Under the pieces are notes generated by a model, which saw only the letters and a program-made list of their open reading frames with translations, was not told the DNA's origin and did not search any database. Positions 11,595 to 22,800 of a stretch of 64,000 nt of DNA are shown piece by piece (position 1 is the stretch's first letter; each line of letters opens with the position of its first letter). The DNA comes from Marasmius tenuissimus (taxonomy: Eukaryota; Basidiomycota; Agaricomycetes; Agaricales; Marasmiaceae). The position numbers and the translations under genes are program-made. Where the stretch lies: assembly GCA_029532415.1 (NCBI GenBank), contig JAQOTA010000050.1:6758001-6822000 (forward strand), given 5' to 3'.

Positions 11595-12265
11595 TGTAGG
11601 TCACGAAAAAGTCTGGGTGATCAGTGAGGGGAGGGAGGATAAAAGGTGCGGTTCACGACTTTTATACGCACCCGTTGCCACGGCTTTGAGCTCGTTCCTA
11701 TATAACGGTAGCATTTCTGAATGGTGGGAGCCGAAAAGAGATTTGGAAATAGCCTGGAAGATTGAACATTGTGTAGGGGGTTGAATCGACGATCGGCTGC
11801 GTAGAGTCAAGTTTTGTGTCGCCGGATGTATTGAACGAGTTCAAGTCAATATTGAATCCGGCTACCAAAGACAACCAACCGATCTCGATGGCCGGTTGTG
11901 GTGACTTCAGTCCGAAAAACGCCAGATTCCATAACCGGAGAATCCAGACACCACAGAGTTAGCATAGTCACTGAATGTCGGGTGGCCTCCGGTGAAGTGT
12001 GCCCCAACAGTATAAATTGAGGGGTAATCGTAACCCTCACTGTGGATGCGGAAGCTCTTCTTTGAGCATTGGAGCCCACTCGTCTAAGGGGTCTTTTTCC
12101 GCGCCTTCAACACATCTCGGGAGCAATGTCGTCGATCCTCCGTTGTTTGACGTCAGTGACTGTGCAATGTTGACCAATGTTCGCACTCCAGCGAGCAATA
12201 GGTCCATTGGAGAGAAACAAGAACGGCTCAGCTGTGGTGGAAGGCGAGTAGGGCTCTTGTCACCA
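11595..12265. other. Intergenic, no gene seen
   Basis: Apart from the likely promoter of the minus-strand secreted gene (TATA-like box near 11699), nothing can be supported. Confidence 0.4.
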
Positions 12266-12266
12266 T

Positions 12267-12432
12267 GAACCGAGGTAAACTCTGTTTACGCTCGGTTTCC
12301 AGCAAGTTCACTGCAGCTGCAAGTTGTCCATGCCTTCGCCTCATGCAGGAGAAAGTCACGTGAAGTAGTACATGCAGCCAATTTGTGGTAAAGTTGGCGG
12401 AAACCGAGCGTAAACCGAGTTGAACTCGGTTC
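12267..12432. mobile_element. Short inverted-repeat element (MITE-like), 166 bp
   Basis: About 34 bp at each end are near-perfect inverted repeats: GAACCGAGGTAAACTC... on the left and, read inwards, GAACCGAGTTCAACTC... on the right, both running into GCTCGGTTTCC. The ~98 bp between them has no coding capacity. No clear target duplication is visible, so the superfamily is undecided. Confidence 0.6.
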
Positions 12433-12960
12433 ACAGCAACACGATCCCGCATTGCCTGCAGTGTTTGATGAGATACGATGACGAATAGGTCGTTCGAGTC
12501 GACACGGTGATTCAGTCACTAAGTCGACATGGAAGCAAAAGAAAAGAGCGTTCCTGCGGTCATTGGTCGTTTTTTGGCTCTCAGCATTCGGATCCGAAAT
12601 GCCGATGACGCAAACTCCGCAGTGTTTGCGTGGGCGGGTTTTCTTCTTTGGCCAATGATCACGGCTTTACTCCCGTCTACCTCTACGCCATCTCAGTGCC
12701 AAAAAACAAATCAAACGTACAGGTTAACTCACTCCCTTCCTTTAGTAGCCCCTCCTTTTCCCTTCCCGTAGGGCCTAGGCCGCCAACACGTCGAAGACCA
12801 CAACTTAATCTCCCTTCGCATCCTCAATCACTTCGGCAATCCTAGCAACTGCAGAAGCTGGAGGTAGTGTCATGCACACGTCGCAACGTCGAGGTGTTTT
12901 TGTAAGCTGAAAGGGTTATGGGGTCCTCACTCCCTTTGCTGGGTGATCCAAACAAAACCG
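12433..12960. other. Intergenic; carries one palindromic repeat motif
   Basis: The only recognisable item is the dispersed palindromic motif near 12590. No gene was found. Confidence 0.4.
12583..12606. repeat. Dispersed palindromic motif, copy 2
   Basis: CATTCGGATCCGAAATGCCG preceded by TTTTTTGGCTCTCAG closely matches the copy near 48124, which has TTTTTGGCCCTCGG in front. This shows shared sequence beyond the palindrome. Confidence 0.6.
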
Positions 12961-12962
12961 AG

Positions 12963-13105
12963 ACGTGCGGTATCACCTAGGGCTTCCATCCCGACCCGGG
13001 AAAGTAGAGGGCACGAACGAGTTGTTCGTGGCCTCTCATTAGTGGTCTGGGACGCGGGGGCTCACGCACGCGGTTATCACACTTGGTGATCTCAAATATC
13101 CTAGC
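12963..13105 (-). repeat. Inverted repeat arm 1 (partner 16475-16614)
   Basis: Read on the minus strand this block aligns to 16475-16614 with roughly 85% identity by eye. It contains an internal imperfect palindrome of about 39 bp around CACGAACGAGTTGTTCGTG. The two arms point towards each other across 3.4 kb. A minus-strand reading frame through the arm is probably incidental or a gene relic. Confidence 0.65.
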
Positions 13106-16100
13106 GTTATGTTCAACCATTCTCTCCCGAGATCGCTTGATGTTCCCAAGCTCTTTGTGATCTCCAATACCCAAAACCCTCGGGTATATTCCGCTTTTCA
13201 TATGACGAATTTGGCCTACCGCCAGTTGAAGTTCTCGGAGCTCTTTTTGATCTTCAATATCTGGTTCCACACGTCAGAGTCAACCGTCCGTGTTCTGTTG
13301 ACAAGACGTTGTCATTCAGCTCCACAGCTGATCACCTAGGTACCTCATCTTCCTTTCTTCCCCACGTCGTTATCCTTGTTGCTCGGTGTCACCCTGGTGT
13401 CTGCCCATCTCTCTTTCTCTCTCCCTCTGTCATGGTCCTCAGGAACAAGTAACAAATTATTGGACCAAGATAACCGACAATGTGAGGAGCTCCATAAATA
13501 CAAGGAACATCGGTGCGTAGTCAATAGATTCGTTTTGAACCGCTTACTGACTGGTGCATTTGTTGCAGTGTTTTCAACTCGAGATCGACTCAGTCACCAC
13601 CAATCGATGCACAGTGGAAGCCATGTTGGACTATGCATATCTCGAAGTTTGCTCAGTTGTCTGTATCACACCCAACTCTTCGGTCAGCTGAATCAAAGCG
13701 CCCTTTTCGTTCTCGCTCATGCGACTCGCTCCTCTTTTGTGTGGAATGTATTATATATCATCCACTACTTACCATGGATATGGTACGATCCTCACCGGGC
13801 CTCTTTTTGCTTCATTAACTAAACAGGCCTCGTACTAGCTATGACTGCCTTGATCATGATGATGAAATCGACCCGGGGATGGCTGAGCGATGCGCTCGTG
13901 CACTTTGTAGGGAAAGATTTAATAGTACATGTGTTATCCAGTAGAATATCGAGGGCAGAACAATCATGACCGGTGATTTACGAGCAACACACTTGCACTT
14001 TGAGTTACACGGTGGGCGTGAATAATATTACCCAGTGAACTCCGTCAGCCTCGTCCCTGATGTATGCTGGTGAGCACTCACCGGCACCCAGTGCTTGAAT
14101 GGTTAAGTCGGATCACTAAAGTACGACCCTTTCATATTCTCGGATCACTGATGGCATATATAATACATCAAAATATGAATTGACGCCACCCGATGAGATA
14201 CGCACGCCTAACCCTCACGGACAAGACACCCACTCGACAATCGCTCAGTCGGTCACGGCCTCACCCAAATCCCACTCAAAACCCCCGGGAATATCTATAG
14301 GTATGTCTCTGAATATTATCCGAGCACAGCTAGCATCAGCGTTGATTCTTGCCACACAATTACTGTCTGAATGAGAAACTCACGCTGACACTCATGGATG
14401 AACATTTGCTCAATACTCACCCACGAGCTCGCTTACTGAGCTCCCCTCGCCGTCTCGAGTCCCTCTATTGTAGTGGAACTCGACATTGTTTAATCTGATT
14501 CGGACGTGGGGATCTCGGAGTACAAAGCTATCACATAAGTTCCAATATGATGTTGTATCGCAAACAAGTCGCCGGTTGGAAATCTAGTGTTGCTTTGCTC
14601 AAGGATGTTCGAGTCTTGTTCCCATTTCAAATACAATCCCAACTGTCAACATCATCGTCCATCAACTCGTGGCAACTCACTCTAAGTGTAGTCTGTACAG
14701 CTGTTGGGTTGTATGCGTACTGTAGTCAAGAATTCCGAGGAACCTTTGATGTTGAGCCACGTCTAGAGTGGGTTCTCATTCAGTGATTCAATGAACATTG
14801 AATCAATACATAATGAAGTATCTGAGTGAGTTTCTGAGTCCCAAAACCCGGTAAGTAACTCAGTTATGGGTACTTGTAAGTTGTGAGTAAGTCAAACTGT
14901 CCGCACTCGCGTGCGGAACTAACACTCAACTTCTCTTTCCAGTTGACTGTTGGTCCATTTGTTACGACCATTTCAAACAATCCCAGTAAATCATGGTTGA
15001 TAGAAACTGATTTATAGATGCTCATCGCGTATTGATACCTGTGAATATCAGCAGAATGGTACACAGGGAAAATAGGAGGCGTTGTCCGAGAACGCCGAAT
15101 ACACCCAGGTGCCTTACCCTTCGGGCCTTAGAACGACCATTTACGACCCCAGTGCACTCGAGCACCCTAATCAAAGGCGGCTTAGACTATAATTAAAGAC
15201 GTTCGACCGTTTGCAGACATAGGTATGTGAGAAATACAGGACCAACTCGCCGTCTCCTCTGTGGCGGCACGACCTGAAAGCCTGAATACCTGTATATTGA
15301 CAGCCGTTGGGAACATACTTCTTCACACAGGTAAGCCAGAGCGAGCCCTCAACACCTACTTTGAGCCCTACATTTGACTCGGCTAGAAGACTGCGTACCT
15401 CCCTGCGCCTACTCTTGTGGACTCAACCTCCAACCGTGTACCATTAGCCGTATTTTCACAACTGGAAACGCGGACTAATGAGAATGATATGAACTTGATA
15501 TTCCTATAAACAACATTGTGGGAGTCCAGTATTGTGCATGTATCATCCACCCAGCCACCCAGAATTAATGAAGCTTTACCTAGTACATCTGCAAATCACC
15601 CTCTCAATCCTAACCCGACCTCCGGCTTGTGTAAGTGTCATCGACTACGCCGCGTGTTCTATTTTCACTAACTCCCGCAAATGAAGATTCGTGCTGGCCC
15701 AAGTAACGCAACAACACAACGCCCGGTGAACCTCCCAGCAATAGACCCTTCCTCCGAGTACGATATCTTCATGTCTCCAAAACCATGATGACGAGGCTCG
15801 AGCCACATATAAAGCCCCCCCCCCGTGCTTCAGTGACAGATATCCCCAGCTCAGAAGGCCTGTAGAGCGAAATTTGAGTATCTAAACAGCGGAAAATGAC
15901 AAACTGAACACACCTGTCGCACCGTGTACGCCATACAGATCCCATATTGCTCTCAAAAACCTTAGTAGTTACTAGTGATCCCTCGATGGTGAATCATACC
16001 AGGATACAACGCCTGTCAAAAAGATTGTGAACATCTGAATCATAAAGAATGAATAGAATCTCTCGTACTGTTGCACGCCGCGGTAAACCCCTCCTCGACA

Positions 16101-16474
16101 GACCTTTGAGGAGGTTGTATATCCACAACTGACTTGGAGCATCTGAAGGCCCGAGACTTCAGAGGCACATCTTGTGCACTACGAGAGCTCTAGGCCGTTT
16201 TCACCGCAGGTGATCACTGCTGCTGTTATGGACTGGAATGGCGGAGGTGATGAAGCTTGGGTGGAGGGTCGAAGTTGCATGACACTGAAGTCTGACAGGC
16301 GCCAAGCTGACCAGTGACAAGGTACCCACACGCAGCAAAGGTGTCCTCGTGTCGAGTTTTATTTATTTGTACTTAGAACAGAACGTCATACCGATCACGC
16401 TCAAAGCTACGAATATCGGAGAGCATGAAGAGCTTCAAGCATCTTGACGAGCAGCGAGTGACATCGGAAGAAGA
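13106..16474. other. 3.4 kb without a supported gene, between two inverted repeat arms
   Basis: Reading frames here are short and look random, including the longest at 13376-13822. No protein family, splice pattern or repeat besides the flanking arms is recognised. A TATA-like CATATAAAG occurs near 15808, but no gene follows it. Confidence 0.45.
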
Positions 16475-16614
16475 TAGCAAAGATATTTGAGGTCACCGCG
16501 GGTGATAACCGCGGGCGTGCGCCCCAGCGTCCCAAACCACTAATTAGAGGCCACGAACAACTTGTTCGTGCCCTCTAATTTCCCGGCTCGGTATGGAAGC
16601 CCTAGGTGGCGGTA
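16475..16614 (+). repeat. Inverted repeat arm 2 (partner 12963-13105)
   Basis: The sequence runs from ATATTTGAGGTCACC to GGAAGCCCTAGGTGG and repeats arm 1 in inverted orientation. Its core is a ~39 bp palindrome with CACGAACAA and TTGTTCGTG separated by one base. Confidence 0.65.
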
Positions 16615-17351
16615 TTCCCTTCCGATGAATACAACCAGTGGTAAAAAGGCTGCTTCCGCTGCTAGGAATGAAGGAATAGCAAATGGTGTCATATATCAGT
16701 TGACCAAGTATTTCGAAGACCATTCGGGGTAACTGTCATGAGAGCTTCGCATCGCCTCGCCCGTCCCGCATTGCATTTTATGACCTTTAGTCGAGTTTGA
16801 AGACTCTGCTACTTCATCTTTAGCAACAGGACGTTCTTTCATTTGTCACTGAGGAATGCATAGTTCTTTGGCTTTCGAAGAATCGAGGCAGACACGAGCA
16901 GAACTGGCTTCTTAGGGGATTACTAGACATACCGGGATACATCCATGATCTAACATTTGAGTTCTCAGCGAGCATAGTACGACTACTTGTCTAGCTTCTC
17001 TAGCAGCGGCAATTCACTTCAAATTGACAACTATCTCAAAGGTTCTCAGCCTATGCTACCTACAAACACGTATTTGATTGATGAAAGAGCTCAAATGGGT
17101 AAAAGCGAACGTATATTATTTTTCAGTCCGGAGAGTGTAAATTTGTTTTTTTCTTGTTTTTGTTTTCTTGAGATGCTGTTGTGGGAAGATTTCATGATAT
17201 ACAACGGATATTGATCATTCTCGAGTTGATATTGTTTGTGCTATGGCCCCGGTCCTCAAGTAGGTCTTGAGGGGTTGCTTTCTCTACAAGGGATCATACT
17301 TGTAAGCACAGCTGAAGCTGCGGACAAATTGATATGGCACGACTGACCTCG
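16615..17351. other. Intergenic up to the Copia insertion site
   Basis: No gene is recognised. The last ~57 bases (17300-17356), read on the minus strand, continue the open frame that ends at the other side of the Copia at 42116, so an exon may have been split here. Confidence 0.35.
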
Positions 17352-17356
17352 CCTAC

Positions 17357-17873
17357 TGTTGAACATGATGGAAATCATGTGATACACTGTTGACGTGTTG
17401 TTTACGCGTCACACTATTATAGAGCTACGCCTCTAGAACACTTGCGTCTTCATGCAAGTACTACGTCTCTGTCTACGTATCTTACTACGTACATCTAGTT
17501 TCATCATATATGACACTATAGACAGTCGCTATCCAATAGCATATGTAGAGCCTCCAATACATGAGGCAAACACGACTATGCTCACCAAGCATACTACCAT
17601 TCATGGTAGAAGTACTTACACAGTACTAATGTCTTTTACGCCTTTAGGGCCGAATACCTACTTCTAGTAGTAGTTTCAGTTAGTGTAATACTCATTACAT
17701 GTACCAGAAACTTATGTATAAAAGACTGGACGAAAGGCCTTAAGCCTTAGGACAATCTACTCAATTATCACCTCTTCACAAGCATCTCAAGACTACAAGA
17801 ACACTCTGTGTATTACCCATGTGAGGTTTACTTCGTTATACCCACTGTGCACTTTAACTATGCTGGCTCATCA
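17357..17873 (+). repeat. Copia 5' LTR
   Basis: This 517 bp repeat matches 41598-42115 except for a one-base length difference (CTATTATAG against CTATTTATAG) and a few substitutions. A TATAAAAG box occurs near 17715 and probably drives transcription of the element. Confidence 0.93.
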
Positions 17874-17885
17874 GGTTATGGGCCC
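17874..17885 (+). promoter_or_regulatory. Copia primer binding site (internal initiator tRNA-Met)
   Basis: GGTTATGGGCCC directly abuts the 5' LTR. It is complementary to the anticodon arm of eukaryotic initiator tRNA-Met (GGGCCCAUAACC), not to a tRNA 3' end. Drosophila copia and yeast Ty5 are known to use a cleaved initiator tRNA half in this way. Confidence 0.7.
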
Positions 17886-18884
17886 CGCAAGCGGTGGTCA
17901 GGTCGATGTTATGATCGGAGTAGCCTAGCTCCCGTGTGTCGCCACCATCCTAGCGGACGACCTGTAACCTACATGGGTTATGGAAGTCTCTAGCGATGTC
18001 GGGCTTGTCATTGTCTGGTGTCAAGGTCAAGGGTTGTTAGTTCCCTTTACACCTATCCACTATGTCCCTGTACTGTTGCATGTTGCACGAACGCATGTAC
18101 ATACTGTCTTGGCTTCATCTTCTTCGGCATAGACCTATCCGTGTAAGCGGCTCTGTCTCCCTGCTGATAACCCGGATTGGGCTTTGATCTTATATTATCA
18201 CTGCCTAATGCCGATGAAAACCAATGGTTGGCGATGATCCTCACCATGAGGCATCGTTTAGGGGTCTATGGGGTTGTGCTTATAAACCAACTCGCCATGA
18301 TTCCTGATGGTCGAAAGACCAGGCATGACATACATGCTGGGAGATTTGATCTCCTTACAACTAGGTTTTGATACTATACAATTTTACGGTATCATATGGC
18401 CATTTTAGTATGTACAGGGACTCCCCTCCCGATGACCCCTCTCTTCTACGCTATTGTTAAACTCTAACTCACCTATGATTGCTTTCTGGTCACCGACATG
18501 CCTAAGGCAGAGGGTGCATGAACTCAATTCATATGGATGACTAGGTTTAATAATAACTTTCAATGGGTCATTCGGACAGTATGAGCTGATCACTCATACT
18601 TTTGCTAGTCTGGGGTTGAGACCAGATAGCACGATGGGACACCAGACACCGATACACACTGGGAACGTTGTAAGACCCTAGCAATTGGGCAGGGCTTCGT
18701 AACCAGATTAACTCCCCTGCACTACCTGCACGCGGTACACCCCATGATCTGCTTGACGCATACAGCCTGTTAAAAGTCCTAGACCTTTGGAGCATTTCTC
18801 GGTGTGCATCGAACCCTATTTATTTATGGGTGCTTCTTAGAAGCCTTCGTCGATTGACACTCTCTTGGCTCCACCCTTCTATAT
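17886..18884 (+). other. Copia untranslated leader
   Basis: About 1 kb between the primer binding site and the gag start contains no supported reading frame. It presumably carries packaging signals, which cannot be seen by eye. Confidence 0.6.
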
Positions 18885-19304
18885 TTGAAGAGTATGCTCA
18901 CGGGACTTTTGGCAGACCTCAATATGTCTCAATCAGGATCTAGGTCTGCTTCTCATTCCCCAAGTGGTAATCCTCCAACGACGTTTGTTCGCAATACGCC
19001 GGGATACACTTTAGGAACGGAAGTAGAAAATTCTGTAGAAGTTTTTAACTACAATACGGAACCGTTGTACTCTCAGGTTGCGGACAGCAACTTTCCTGCT
19101 GGGTCAGGAGGAATCAGTATCATTCCAGTTTTGCTAGATGATGGTTCGAATTTCGAAGATTGGTACCGATTACTTGAGGGTTACCTCTTTACCCAAGGCA
19201 TACCTCAAGCCTTGGATGAAGAAATGCCTGAAACATCCTCTCCTGCTACTTCAGGGGAAGCTACCGCTCTGATTGAGTGGACTTCGAGGCGTAACAAAGT
19301 AATA
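18885..19304 (+). pseudogene. Copia gag, N-terminal part
   Basis: An open frame starts near 18885 (a second Met lies at 18924) and encodes a Ser-rich start, then the gag-like segment with DDGSNFEDWYRLLEGYLF. It is cut by the miniature transposon that begins at 19305. Beyond that element the same frame resumes at 19830, but it meets a TGA at about 19848-19850, so gag and pol are no longer continuous. Confidence 0.8.
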
Positions 19305-19827
19305 GGTAGTTTGCGTGACACGGTTGGCGTGCGAAAAGCATTGCGTCATATGAACGGTTCGATATTTTTCGGGATTTTGCGTTGCGTGAGGCCACTACCA
19401 CCTGGGAATTTTATGTGCCTCTCCCTAGAAAACTGAGCTGAACAAGCAGTGTATGGCTTAGATAGGCACGAGTGCCCTTCTTAACATTGAAAATTCATCC
19501 CTTTTTCTTGCTGGCTTCACCATCAATGCTTGCTCAACACATGTTCGGCACGAACGATACCAGCTGATGCCATCACGGCAGCTGGCCAATAATTACTTGC
19601 CAGTCTACAGCCCCTCCTGGCTGGTTCAACGAGCATTTGTGATATATCTGATGGCTGAGTGTCTCGAAACAACACTTTCAAGGGCTTTATTCTAAGGGGA
19701 ATACCGCAGAGTGAGAGGAATCATATGAGTTTCAAGGTTGCCTCACGCAACGCAAAATCCCGAAAAATATTGAACCGTTCGTATGACGCAATGTTTTTCG
19801 CACGCCAACCGTGTCACGCAAACTACC
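19305..19827. mobile_element. TA-flanked miniature inverted-repeat transposon, 523 bp
   Basis: The ends carry long terminal inverted repeats of about 90 bp. Both start GGTAGTTTGCGTGACACGG when read inwards, and the element is flanked by the dinucleotide TA (19303-19304 and 19828-19829). TA target duplication points to the Tc1/mariner superfamily or a MITE mobilised by it. There is no transposase. Removing the element and one TA rejoins the Copia gag frame exactly. Confidence 0.82.
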
Positions 19828-19829
19828 TA

Positions 19830-22800
19830 ATTGGTATTATCAAAATGTGAACTCGTCGTGCTCACGACGCGCATGTTGATAAAACTTCGGTAGTTTCAAC
19901 CTTATCTAAATTCAAATCTACGTTTGGGGTTCAATCTTCTTCAAAGATGATGAATCTATATACGGACTTGCATAACATCCAACTTCCTGAACACCTTAAT
20001 CCAGTCCCAGGAATCAGTTACATGCTGACTGTTCGGGACCAACTTAAGGATCATGGAGTAGATATTTCGGACGACTTGCTGTGTTTAATGATCACAGCTA
20101 AGCTAAATGAAAAGCGCTGGCAGCTCTTCAAGCAGCAAGTATCCCGTATGAAGAAGGAAGAACTTAAACCTACCGATTTGATTGCTGCAATAACGAATGA
20201 ATGGAATAGAAGGAATGGAATTCATTCTGCTCCTGCTGCCTATACCGCCCATAACGCCAAAATTTCTGGTGTTAATAGATTTAACTCTCCTCCTAAATGG
20301 TCTGATCAGTCTCGATCTGGTACTTCTGCGAATCAAAAGAAGAATAATAATAAAAACAATAACCAGAACCAGAACAATCAGAACCAAGGTGGATCTTCTC
20401 CCAAGAAAGGGAAGAAGAAAGGAGGAAAGGGCAAAGGAAAAGGCAAAGGAAAGAAGAAGGATACTCAAAAAGGGGGACAACAATCGCACACTGCGGTACT
20501 TGAACCTTCTGAGAAACCTTCTGAATACCAGAATCAAATTAAAGCAGTAAACGAGCAAATCAGCTCAGTTTTTGAACGCGAAATGGCTGGGCCAGTAAAC
20601 GTTCATATGTCCTACCACTACCCCACTGGTAGCACATCTGCACCAAACCCATTCCAAAACACGTATGATCTTCAACAAGCACGCCTAGAAGAGAGAATCG
20701 CTGCTGACAGAGAAGGTCGTCCTGAACGACACATTTCTGTTCAAGAATGGAACAATAGACGAACTGTTCAACTAGATGAACAGGTTCGACAAGTAGAAGA
20801 AGCTATCGCTTCAGCTACTATTTCCAATTCAAACATAGACAGCGATGGAGATGAGATACCATCTTTGGTGTACATCTCTGATACTCCGACAGAACCTGAT
20901 AGTGACTCTTCATCAAATAATAGTCATACATGTTCTGCATACTCTTATGGCGCGCATAGTAATGAAGAAATTATCTTCACAATGCCACGACGAGAGGCGA
21001 CACCTAATCATACTTCGCCTGCGGACGAAGTTGACCAAGGTGAGAATCTCGAAGTAGCATTACCCACACAAGAAGACATACGTGTAACTGTTTCTACACC
21101 TCCTGACGATTATGGACCATGGGCAGATTCTATGTTTCCTAGGAACCACGCCGATCTTGTTCATTTGTTCAGACCAGAAAACTATTCTCAAGATGGAGAT
21201 GACATTACAAAACCACCTCTCATCAATAAAAAAGTTGAATGGCGATTCTTACAAGAATACAAAGAACAACATGATAACATGATGCGACGAGTTAACCTTA
21301 GGAATAATAAACCACATATAATAAATGGGATTAAACTCCCAATTCCTGTCGTCGATGACTTCCGAGACTTCGGAGATCAGATGACTAACGACATAGCATT
21401 GAAGGAGTCCATGATCAGAATGCGTTACAGACTAATACGCAATTCACCAGACCATAATCTTTGGATCTGGGTTCTGATCAAGACCAAAGAATATGTCGTT
21501 ATGTATGCCATCAGAAGAGATGCAGTCCATAATATGACGCCTCGCCATGCTCTTCATGAATTGCGCATACAACAAAGGATATTACATGTGGAAACAGTAG
21601 AAGATACCAAGTTTACGCTCCATTACGAATACCAAACCTGGAACCTTCAACACCTATCGACGGTCATAGCTGAAATCAATAACAAAAATTGGATCAGCAC
21701 CGTTGAAGATTTTGTTCAACGAGTGAAAAACCCTCGTTCAACTTCGGTGGATGAAGCTTTCCGAGTCAATAAGAAGAACTTCACACTTCCTATACAAGTG
21801 TTGAATCCTATCTTCTGGCATTCGTTAGTTAAGCTTGGTCTTGAAGGAAAATGGTTATTCGGAACGACAGACATAAGAGCGAGTCAATTTAGAACATCTC
21901 AATGGAGACAACCAGGGTTTAATAGGCGCTGGATTCGCTTTATCCCTCACCTTAGTCTTCCAGATGTTCATAACTGGCATACGCACTTGTACAAATGGAT
22001 GAACAACATTAGAATGTCTGTTCCCATGACTCAGGCTGATATTCCTCGAAGAGAACTCGAGGGTAGTCGCTTCAATGAACGACCAAGAACATACCCTGGG
22101 GATTTCATGAAATTAGCCGAGTCACTTAATCATTCCAAATCTCCAGTCCTTACAACCCATGAATACATAAATCGCCCCGCAACTACACCACCTCGAGTAC
22201 GACAATGGCAGGACCAAATCGTCCACACTCCTCCAAGCTCTCCCGAATCTTTTTATGGCATACAATCCTTAGAAGAGGATTACATTGAAGTACCTTCTCG
22301 CCCAACTACTGCTCCACCAGATCAACCGGAAAGACTTAGTCCGGTAGATGAACAACCTGAGGTTGACCCCTGGGTTACATCTCCAAGTGATCCCCGAAAC
22401 TCTCAATTCGAGAATTACGGACCCGCAGTAATTGGATTAAGGACCAATGGAATGCCCTTACATGTTGCCAATGGCACGAGTATTGGCAATATCACTATGG
22501 TTGTTAATGACAATCAGCCATATCAAGCCACAAGATTCGTTCAATGGCAGAACTATAAACGCCAATTGGAAGCTTGGATAGAAGTTGAAGACGCCGCTAA
22601 TCAAGGTTATCAAGAAGAACTCAGAACAAGACGAGAGCATCTTGTTCGTCAAGGATTCCAAAATCAGAATCAAGAACCGCTTCAATGGCATGAACAGTAC
22701 TTTGATGATGGTGACTATGGAGATGGCCTTGAAGGAGTTGATAACGATTGGGCTGAAAGCAACGATCGTGGAGACTGGCAAGTGTTTCAAAGTTCTAATA

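Noticed and set aside
13376..13822. 148-codon open frame
   Set aside because: No ATG context, family motif or codon pattern; composition looks random.
20103..20558. Long minus-strand frame
   Set aside because: It is the mirror of the repetitive Lys/Asn-coding tract of the Copia gag.
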